Below, one piece after another: positions 52,112-58,514 of a stretch of DNA of 58,514 nucleotides. The translations under genes were made by a program, and so were the position numbers. Location: assembly GCA_964469555.1 (NCBI GenBank), contig CAYYAQ010000011.1, positions 1 to 58,514 on the forward strand. The letters are read 5' to 3'. A model generated the notes under the pieces. The model was not told the DNA's origin and searched no databases. It saw only the letters and a list, made by a program, of their open reading frames with translations. Source of the stretch: CAYYAQ01 sp964469555 (GTDB taxonomy: Bacteria > Planctomycetota > UBA1135 > UBA2386). The first letter of the stretch is position 1, and the number at the start of each line of letters is the position of its first letter.

Positions 52112-53761
52112 TCAGCTGCCGAGGTCGACGCCGGCCCGCCTGGCGAATTCCACCGCCTCCGGGTAGCCGGCGTCGGCGTGTCGCGCAACGCCGATGCCAG
52201 GATCGTTCGTGAGTACCCGAGCGAGCCGCTGGCCCGCCTCGACGGTGCCGTCCGCGACGATGACCTGCCCGGCGTGGATCGAACGACCGATGCCGACGCC
52301 GCCGCCGTGGTGAATGGAAACCCACGTCGCACCGCTGGCTGTGCTCAACAGCGCATTGAGAAGCGGCCAATCCGCGATGGCATCGCTGCCGTCGAGCATT
52401 CCCTCGGTCTCGCGATACGGGGAAGCCACCGAACCGCAGTCCAGGTGGTCCCGCCCGAAGACGATCGGCGCGGAGATTTCGCCGTTGGCGACGAGCGCGT
52501 TCACGCGCTGGGCGAAGTCGGCGCGCTCGCCGTAGCCGAGCCAGCAGATCCGCGCCGGCAACCCCTGGAACTGGATCTTCTCGTGGGCCTTCTCGATCCA
52601 CGTCGTGAGATCCTCATTGTCGCAGAACATCTCGAAGACCAACTCATCCGTGCGGAAGATGTCCTCGGGTTTGCCGCTCAGGGCCACCCAGCGGAACGGG
52701 CCGCGACCTTCGCAAAACAGGGGTCGCACGTACTCGGGAACGAATCCCGGGATCTCGAACGCGTCCGCCTCGCCCGCATCTCTCGCCTCGGTGCGGATGT
52801 TGTTGCCGTAGTCGAACGTGATCGCGCCACGGCGCTTGAGCAGAAGCATCAGCCCCACGTGCCGGGCACAGGTCTCGCGGGACTCGAGAAGGTACGCGTC
52901 CGGGTTCGATGCGCGCAGGGCCACCGCGGCGTCGAGGGTCATCCCGTCGGGCACGTACCCGTTCAGCATGTCGTGCGAGCTGGTCTGATCGGTCAGGATA
53001 TCCGGCGTCAAGTTGCGTTCGGCGAGCGTGCCGAGGAGTTCGGTCGCATTGCACGTCACCGCAACCGACCACGGAACGCCTTCCCCGCACCGGGCGAGCG
53101 CCACTTCGATGGCCTCGTCCACGGTCCCCACGAGCTGGTCCACGTACTTTGAGTCGAGCCGCTTCCGGATGCGGGACTCGTCCACGTCCGCCGCGAGACA
53201 TACTCCGCCCGCCAGCGTCACGGCGAGGGGCTGCGCCCCCCCCATCCCGCCGAGCCCGGAGGTGACGACGACCCGACTCTTGAGATCGGAGTCGAAGTGC
53301 CTGCGACCCGCCGCGATAAACGTCTCGTACGTCCCCTGCACGATCCCCTGGCTCGCGATGTAGATCCACGAACCCGCCGTCATCTGGCCGTACATCATCA
53401 GGCCGAGCTCCTCCAAGCGGCGGAACTCGTCCCAGTTGGCCCAGTCACCCACCAGGTTGCTGTTCGCGATCAGGACACGAGGTGCATCGGGGTGGGTCCG
53501 GAACACGGCGACGCACTTGCCCGACTGCACCAGCATCGTCTCGTCGGGATCGAGCCGCCGAAGCGTGTTGAGAATCCCCTCGAGCGCCTCGTGATTGCGC
53601 GCCGCCTTTCCCGACCCCCCGTAGACGATCAGCTGGTCTGGATCCTCCGCGACCTCCGGGTCGAGATTGTTCTGGATCATCCGATAGGCCGCTTCGATCT
53701 GCCAGTTCTTGCAGGTCAGGGTGTTGCCCCGGGGAGCCCGGAAGGTCGGGGGTCTGGTCAT
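52112..53761 (-). CDS. hutU: urocanate hydratase
   Basis: 549 residues, normal for HutU (~555). It converts urocanate to imidazolone propionate in histidine degradation. The NAD-binding glycine-rich VVTSGLGGMGGAQPLAVTLA motif (about 166-185), the N-terminal signature and C-terminal HHGGGVGIGRSIHAG are present. Follows hutH on the same strand. hutI and hutG are not in the window. Confidence 0.95.
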   Translation of the reverse strand: MTRPPTFRAPRGNTLTCKNWQIEAAYRMIQNNLDPEVAEDPDQLIVYGGSGKAARNHEALEGILNTLRRLDPDETMLVQSGKCVAVFRTHPDAPRVLIANSNLVGDWANWDEFRRLEELGLMMYGQMTAGSWIYIASQGIVQGTYETFIAAGRRHFDSDLKSRVVVTSGLGGMGGAQPLAVTLAGGVCLAADVDESRIRKRLDSKYVDQLVGTVDEAIEVALARCGEGVPWSVAVTCNATELLGTLAERNLTPDILTDQTSSHDMLNGYVPDGMTLDAAVALRASNPDAYLLESRETCARHVGLMLLLKRRGAITFDYGNNIRTEARDAGEADAFEIPGFVPEYVRPLFCEGRGPFRWVALSGKPEDIFRTDELVFEMFCDNEDLTTWIEKAHEKIQFQGLPARICWLGYGERADFAQRVNALVANGEISAPIVFGRDHLDCGSVASPYRETEGMLDGSDAIADWPLLNALLSTASGATWVSIHHGGGVGIGRSIHAGQVIVADGTVEAGQRLARVLTNDPGIGVARHADAGYPEAVEFARRAGVDLGS

Positions 53762-53769
53762 ACGTGGAG

Positions 53770-53813
53770 TCTAGCCCCCCCTTTCACCAGATCTCTGCTG
53801 CGATGGCACAACT
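53770..53813 (-). ncRNA. structured 3'-UTR repeat element, truncated copy 3 (between hutH and hutU)
   Basis: On the minus strand it reads AGTTGTGCCATCGCAGCAGA, then GATCTGGTGAAAG and the end GGGGGCTAGA. It aligns base for base with the 3' half of copies 1 and 2, including the CATC-(13 nt)-GGTG hairpin. The 5' half is largely missing. It lies directly downstream of hutH, as copies 1 and 2 do after pnp and the glycosylase, so orientation relative to the upstream gene is conserved. Confidence 0.6.
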
Positions 53814-53841
53814 CCGTGCGTCCCGCTCGCACTTGCTCCTT

Positions 53842-55380
53842 TCACAGTTTCAGACCACACGACGCCTGGACCGAATCAACGAGCCGCCCCGAGCGCACCA
53901 ACTTCGCGATCGACTCGATGTCCGGTGCGAGGAACCGGTCCTCGTGCAGCGGCGGCACATCGCGGCGAATGCAGTCATACGCGAACTCCACCCCGCGCCC
54001 GGGAGTCAGCCCCTTCCCACAGTCGAGACCCTGCGCCGCGCTCATCAACTCGATGGCGAGCACGTTCTCGCTATTCTCGAGCACCTGCGAGGCGTGCCGC
54101 GCCGCGATCACACCCATCGACACGTGGTCCTCACGGTTCGCGGAGGTCGGGACCGTGTCGACGCTCGCGGGGTGTGCAAGCGTCTTGTTCTCGGATGCGA
54201 GAGCTGCGGCGACGACCTGCGGAATCATCAGTCCGCTCTCGACACCGGGCTCGTGGGCGAGGAACGGCGGCAGGCCGGAAATATCGGGATTGACGAGGTT
54301 CTCGATGCGGCGCTCGCTGATGTTCGCGAGGGTGCTGAGCGCGATCGCGAGGAAGTCGAGAGCCTGACTGACCGGTTGGCCGTGAAAGTTGCCGGCGGAG
54401 ATCACGTCGCCGTCCGGAAACACCAACGGGTTGTCCGTGACGGACGATGCCTCGGTGACCAGCACCTGCTCAGCAAAACGCCACGCGTCCTTGGCCGCGC
54501 CGTGCACCTGCGGAGCGCACCGCATCGAGTAGGCATCCTGCACCTTGTCACAATCGACGTGGTCTCCCATCACCTTCGAGTTGCGCAGCAAGCTCCGGAG
54601 GTTCGCGGCTGTCTGACGTTGGCCGCGGTGTGGCCGCAGATCCTGCACTCTCTTTGCGAACGGTCGCTCGGATCCTCCCAACGCCTCGACTGTCATCGCG
54701 CACGCGATGTCGGCCACGAGGTTCAGGCCGCGAGCGCGGTGCACGACCTTCAGGCCGATCGCGGTCATGATCTGGGTTCCGTTGATCAGGGCGAGGCCCT
54801 CCTTCGCCGCGAGCTCGACGGGCGCGAGACCGAGTTCGGCGAGGGCTTTCTTGGCCTTGATGCGCCGCGGTTTCGCACTCCCCCCGACGTGGACTTCCCC
54901 GTACCCGAGGAGCGGGAGGGCCATGTGCGCCAAAGGCGCGAGGTCGCCGCTGGCTCCCACGGATCCCTGACTCGGGATGACCGGGACGTACGACGCGTTG
55001 AAGAGCGTGACCATCGTCTTCAGGAGTTCTCGACGCACGCCCGAGTATCCCCGCGCAAGATTGTGGATGCGCAGCGCGAATGCGAGGCGGGACACGTCCA
55101 CCGGCAACGAGTCACCGACACCGGTCGCGTGACTCAGGATCAAGTTGCGCTGCAACGCGCCCAGTCGCGAGGGCTCGATCGAGACGTTCGAGAGCTTGCC
55201 GAAACCCGTATTGACACCGTAGACCGACTCGCCGGTTTCGAGGCTCGCCTCCACCACAGCGCGCGAACGGCGGACCGCTGCGAGCGTGGCCTTCGAGAGA
55301 CTCACGCGCGCCCCGTGACGAGACAGGGCGATGGCGTCGTCGAGGGTCAGGTCCGCCGTGCCGATGGAAGTCGTCTTCAT
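53842..55380 (-). CDS. hutH: histidine ammonia-lyase
   Basis: 512 residues, close to the family length. The MIO-forming tripeptide Ala143-Ser144-Gly145 lies in SVGASGDLAPLAHM. The N-terminal YGVNTGFG motif (54-61) is present. It deaminates histidine to urocanate, feeding HutU encoded 80 bp downstream. Cytoplasmic, probably cotranscribed with hutU. Confidence 0.95.
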   Translation of the reverse strand: MKTTSIGTADLTLDDAIALSRHGARVSLSKATLAAVRRSRAVVEASLETGESVYGVNTGFGKLSNVSIEPSRLGALQRNLILSHATGVGDSLPVDVSRLAFALRIHNLARGYSGVRRELLKTMVTLFNASYVPVIPSQGSVGASGDLAPLAHMALPLLGYGEVHVGGSAKPRRIKAKKALAELGLAPVELAAKEGLALINGTQIMTAIGLKVVHRARGLNLVADIACAMTVEALGGSERPFAKRVQDLRPHRGQRQTAANLRSLLRNSKVMGDHVDCDKVQDAYSMRCAPQVHGAAKDAWRFAEQVLVTEASSVTDNPLVFPDGDVISAGNFHGQPVSQALDFLAIALSTLANISERRIENLVNPDISGLPPFLAHEPGVESGLMIPQVVAAALASENKTLAHPASVDTVPTSANREDHVSMGVIAARHASQVLENSENVLAIELMSAAQGLDCGKGLTPGRGVEFAYDCIRRDVPPLHEDRFLAPDIESIAKLVRSGRLVDSVQASCGLKL

Positions 55381-55418
55381 GCCGCCAGTGTTTGATCACC
55401 GGCGGGATTTGCAAGCTT

Positions 55419-55742
55419 TCACCAGCCCCAGAACTCTTCGAGATCGGTCCGCCACGATTTCCGGTCGCGTTCGCCGACCCTGCCACGGGCTACCACGAAA
55501 CCGGCGGGCTTCTGCTCGGGACAGTTCTCGACCAGCCACTTCGCGGCGGCGGCGGAGACCCCGAGAGCCGGATCCTGCAGGAAGTGCCAGGCGATCAACG
55601 AGTATTTCAGGTCATCCCCACCGGCGAGCAACGCGAGAATGCGCCGCGCCAGATCCTGGGCACTCGGATCACCCGGCGCTTGGGCCTGAACGCACACGGT
55701 CAGGGCACAGACCGACACCAGCACGGGCAAGAGGAAACGCAT
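55419..55742 (-). CDS. small secreted hypothetical protein
   Basis: 107 residues with a signal peptide (MRFLLPVLVSVCALTVCVQAQ). The mature part is ~85 residues with helix-rich segments and no known domain; two helices (SAQDLARRILALLAG and WHFLQDPALGVSAAAAKWLV) look like a short all-helical repeat of the HEAT/armadillo sort. The downstream gene is hutH (38-bp gap). Real gene status is moderate. Confidence 0.55.
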   Translation of the reverse strand: MRFLLPVLVSVCALTVCVQAQAPGDPSAQDLARRILALLAGGDDLKYSLIAWHFLQDPALGVSAAAAKWLVENCPEQKPAGFVVARGRVGERDRKSWRTDLEEFWGW

Positions 55743-55929
55743 CTTCCACCCGACAGTTCTTCCGCTATTGCCGCCTGATCACAAGCCTCAGCTGGAAGTC
55801 GGCGCTCGCCGACGTCGCGTGACCCGCGCACCACCGACGGTCGCCTCGTACGCAGCGCGCCGCTCGAACGCGGCTTCGTCGGGGCGCGTGCTGATGAAGA
55901 CGGTCGCGAGTCCGGCCACCAGGACGGTT

Positions 55930-58455
55930 CTAGAACCGTCGGAACGAGAAGAACAGTTGCTCTTCGCGGTCCGTCTCCTGCGCGAATATTGGCCAACCCA
56001 GGTCGAGTTGGATCGGCACCTGCAGCACGGGGACCTGGATCCGGATACCGAACCCGACCGTCAACCTCGGCTCCCGATAGAGTGAATCGTCGAAATCCAA
56101 TCCGAGCATCCCGTAGTCCGCGAATATCACGCCGCGGATGATCTCGGTGTGCCGGGTCGTCCCCTGCATCTGCGTCGACACGAGCGGGAACTGGTACTCC
56201 ATCGTCGACAACAACCGTGACTCGCCACCGACCGGCTGACCAAACTGGGACGGCCCGGCGTGCCGCTGATCGAAGCCGCGGAGATCACTGCCACCCATGT
56301 AGAGCCTCTCGCTGGGATACACGAACGGACTGCTGCCGAACGCCTCCGCGTGGTCGAGCCGCAGACGAGTGTAGAACACGTGCTTGCGATCCAGCGAGTC
56401 GGTGCGGATCGACTGGTAGAACTCGGCAGCCGCTCCGAACTTGTAGAAGTCCTGGCCGCCGCCGATCGGCCCGCCGACGAGCTCACCGTACGTCGTGAAG
56501 AGGTAGCCCTCCCGCGGGTGCAGGTTGTCGTCGAGGTCCGACAGCGCCAGGCTGAGCATCAACCCGCGGATCTCGGTCTTGCCCTCGCTCTCCCACACGA
56601 TCGTCGGTGCGTTGGCCTCGATGTTGCGCAGCTTGACCTTCTCATCGCGGATCGTGAGGTTCACGCGATTCGTCTCGTCGAAGATCCGCGACAGCGTCAC
56701 CGCTCCACCGAGGCGATCGACGTTGAACGAATCGAGGATGCGGATCGACTTGTAGAGGTCGACCCGCATGCCGATCGTGTCCATGTGCTGGCGGAACACG
56801 TCCGGATCGAACAGCGAAATGCGGTAGTAGCTGAACTCCGTTCCCGGAGCCAACAGCAGGTCGAGGTTCTGGTCGGCGCCGTGGAACGCCTTGCCATCGG
56901 CGATCTCGGAGATCCAGGTCCCCGGGTTCCACGACGACGGCAGCTTCGTGATGTCGAAGTTGCGCTTCTGGAACTCGAAGTTGCCGCGCACACCGGTGCC
57001 GGAACTCACCCCGACCCCCCACGTGAACTGTCCCGTCTCCCCTTCCTTCACGAAGATGTCGAGATCGACGAGGTCGTCCTCGCCCTCCACGGGCGAGAGT
57101 TCGAACCGCGTCAACGCCAACGTGTCGGGGTCGACGAAGTACCGGGTGCGGTCGAGCAGGGCGCGTGAGCGATCGAGTTTCGTCACGTCCATCAGATCGC
57201 CGGGGAAGAGCTTCACGCGGCGGCGGATGACCCGGTCCTCGGTCGACTTGTTGCCGCGGATCCGGACCAGACGCAAGAACTTGGGCGCGCCTTCGATGAG
57301 CTCGTAGATCACCTTCAACTCCGGCTTGGCCGGATCGAACACAAATTGCGGATCGAGGACCCGGAACGAGCTGGGCGTGGTCCTTTGCCCGTAGCGCCGT
57401 GCGGTCGGGTGGCCGCGCTTGCCGTAATACCGCTCGAGCGCGCGCCGATCCCGGTTGATGATCACGCTGCTGAAGTAGTCACCGGCAGCGAGCTGAATCT
57501 CCTTGATCACGTCTTCCTTGTCGTGAAGAGGCGGTCGCTTGTCGGCCGGGTTGGCCGTCCGCATCTGGTGCAGCTCGACGGCGGTGACCTTGTAGCGTTC
57601 ACCCTCAGAAACGCGGAACGTCAGGCCCACTTCGTCGAGGTCCTTGTTGAACCGTGTCTCCTCGAGATGCACGGCGGCGTCGAGATAGCCGTTGCGCCGG
57701 TAGAACAACTCGAGCTTCTGGACGTCGTCCTCGACGTTCCATCTGGAGAACGGCTTGTTGAACACGCCGCCAACACTCTCGAGCTTGGCGCTCCCTTCGA
57801 GGTTTTCACCGAACCCGAGGAGCACCGAACCCGGGAAGGACTTGTTGCCGCGGAAGCGCAGATTGCCAACGTGGACCTGTGGTCCCTCGTCGACGTAGAA
57901 GGTCAACATGCGCGCGACTTCGTCGGCGCGGGTCTCGACGCTGGCGAAGTAGTAGCCGTCGCGTTCGTACCGTTCGCGGATGACCAGTCGAATCCGCTCG
58001 GCGTCATCTTCGTGGATCCGCTGCGACGGCCGCAAGCCTGTGATGCGCCGCGCCTCGGTCTCGGTCAGGTTCTCCATCCCCTTGAACGCGTGCCGGTCGT
58101 ACTGCTTGACCGGCGGCAGCACGAAGAACAACTCGACCCGATTGTCGATGACGTCCCGCACGAGCACGCTCGCTCGGATCCGGTGGATCTCGTAGATCTT
58201 GACGATGTCCTCCGTGATGTTCGCCTTGGTGAGGACCACGTCTTTCTTGGTCTTCAACATCCCGAGCATCCGGTCGCGATCGGCCGTCGGCGGCGACACG
58301 TGGATGTAGTGCACGATCTTCCCCCACGCGGGGTCGTTCAAATCGAGCGGACGTTTCTCCTGCGCCGACAGCCCGCCCAAACTGGTAGCTAGCGCGACCG
58401 TAACAATCGATACGCACCGACCAGGAACACAGTCCACGGCGAGCCCGAAACTCAC
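55930..58455 (-). CDS. bamA: BamA/Omp85 outer-membrane assembly protein
   Basis: 841 residues from GTG 58455. Signal peptide ends near LSAQ. Several POTRA-like repeats (about 50-460; for example VHVGNLRFRGNKSFP and FLRLVRIRGNKSTEDRVI) are followed by a C-terminal 16-strand-type barrel (about 470-841) with DLRGFDQR, the family VRGF lid-lock motif variant, and a C-terminal Phe. It inserts beta-barrel proteins, such as the DUF481 barrel here, into the outer membrane. The start overlaps the preceding gene's stop as GTGA. Phe-terminated barrel and POTRA domains are clear. Confidence 0.9.
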   Translation of the reverse strand: MSFGLAVDCVPGRCVSIVTVALATSLGGLSAQEKRPLDLNDPAWGKIVHYIHVSPPTADRDRMLGMLKTKKDVVLTKANITEDIVKIYEIHRIRASVLVRDVIDNRVELFFVLPPVKQYDRHAFKGMENLTETEARRITGLRPSQRIHEDDAERIRLVIRERYERDGYYFASVETRADEVARMLTFYVDEGPQVHVGNLRFRGNKSFPGSVLLGFGENLEGSAKLESVGGVFNKPFSRWNVEDDVQKLELFYRRNGYLDAAVHLEETRFNKDLDEVGLTFRVSEGERYKVTAVELHQMRTANPADKRPPLHDKEDVIKEIQLAAGDYFSSVIINRDRRALERYYGKRGHPTARRYGQRTTPSSFRVLDPQFVFDPAKPELKVIYELIEGAPKFLRLVRIRGNKSTEDRVIRRRVKLFPGDLMDVTKLDRSRALLDRTRYFVDPDTLALTRFELSPVEGEDDLVDLDIFVKEGETGQFTWGVGVSSGTGVRGNFEFQKRNFDITKLPSSWNPGTWISEIADGKAFHGADQNLDLLLAPGTEFSYYRISLFDPDVFRQHMDTIGMRVDLYKSIRILDSFNVDRLGGAVTLSRIFDETNRVNLTIRDEKVKLRNIEANAPTIVWESEGKTEIRGLMLSLALSDLDDNLHPREGYLFTTYGELVGGPIGGGQDFYKFGAAAEFYQSIRTDSLDRKHVFYTRLRLDHAEAFGSSPFVYPSERLYMGGSDLRGFDQRHAGPSQFGQPVGGESRLLSTMEYQFPLVSTQMQGTTRHTEIIRGVIFADYGMLGLDFDDSLYREPRLTVGFGIRIQVPVLQVPIQLDLGWPIFAQETDREEQLFFSFRRF

Positions 58456-58514
58456 GTGATCGGCTCGGACCGCCGTTGGAAATTCTCGAAGCGCATGTAG
58501 TTGCGGAAGAACCG
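58452..58514 (-). CDS. 3' end of the gene upstream of bamA (truncated by window)
   Basis: The last 20 codons end RSEPIT and TGA at 58452-58454, overlapping the bamA GTG by 4 bp. The visible RFFRNYMRFENFQ segment is basic and aromatic. Too short to identify. Translational coupling suggests an envelope-assembly partner, but that is inference. Confidence 0.5.
   Translation of the reverse strand, partial: RFFRNYMRFENFQRRSEPIT

Noticed and set aside
55768..56085. A plus-strand ORF opposite the bamA 3' end
   Set aside because: It is Arg/Pro-rich with no domain and lies mostly antisense to the conserved BamA barrel.
1..58514. CRISPR arrays, rRNA operons, prophage or insertion sequences
   Set aside because: No regularly spaced repeats, no rRNA-like sequence and no transposase, integrase or phage structural gene were recognised by reading the sequence and translations.

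Overview
This window is GC-rich, densely coded bacterial chromosome. It most likely comes from the Planctomycetota or another PVC-group relative. The evidence is a TIGR04137-type small basic protein (29684-29959), a SpoVG with an inserted zinc ribbon, many long secreted or membrane TPR proteins, a BamA with POTRA domains and a C-terminal Phe (so a Gram-negative envelope), two lipoprotein secretins, and a MamK-like actin. No rRNA, tRNA, CRISPR array, transposase or phage gene was recognised. The assignment is inference from gene content, not a phylogeny.

Layout. 1-7190: end of a membrane-anchored protein, coupled to a ~2280-residue secreted TPR protein. 7331-11123 (minus): tightly overlapping housekeeping genes pssA, a folK-panC fusion, ispE and spoVG. 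11310-15912: an orphan small protein, a TIM-barrel-like protein, adenosine deaminase and a DUF4388 (PATAN) protein. 16077-21103 (plus): pentaheme cytochrome c, an APH-fold kinase, an ECF sigma factor and PNPase with a hairpin leader. 21263-30701: mostly minus-strand envelope and small regulatory proteins (PilZ, DUF2058), a methyltransferase, then an aminotransferase-queE-pseudoprotease-pseudohydrolase run and the small basic protein. 30846-35316: a TMTC-like membrane/TPR protein, a DUF481 barrel and a family 4 uracil-DNA glycosylase.

35775-48321 (plus) is the most system-like region. Lipoprotein secretin 1, two secreted TPR proteins, one ExbB/TolQ-like and three ExbD/TolR-like subunits, and lipoprotein secretin 2 lie in one direction with only short gaps. 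No secretion ATPase, platform protein or pilin is present. This looks like an outer-membrane secretin machine coupled to a proton-motive-force motor rather than a standard type II secretion system.

49152-51833 (minus) holds a BY-kinase-like ATPase, a coiled-coil protein and a MamK-like actin, a candidate kinase-regulated cytoskeletal module. 52112-55380 is hutH-hutU (histidine degradation). 55930-58514 is bamA and the last 20 codons of the gene upstream of it.

The strongest non-coding signal is a structured repeat of about 140 bp with a long terminal stem (ends TCTAGCCCG/CGGGCTAGA). It sits directly after the stop codons of pnp and the uracil-DNA glycosylase, and a truncated copy lies between hutH and hutU. 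All copies are in the same orientation as the upstream gene and show base changes that preserve pairing.
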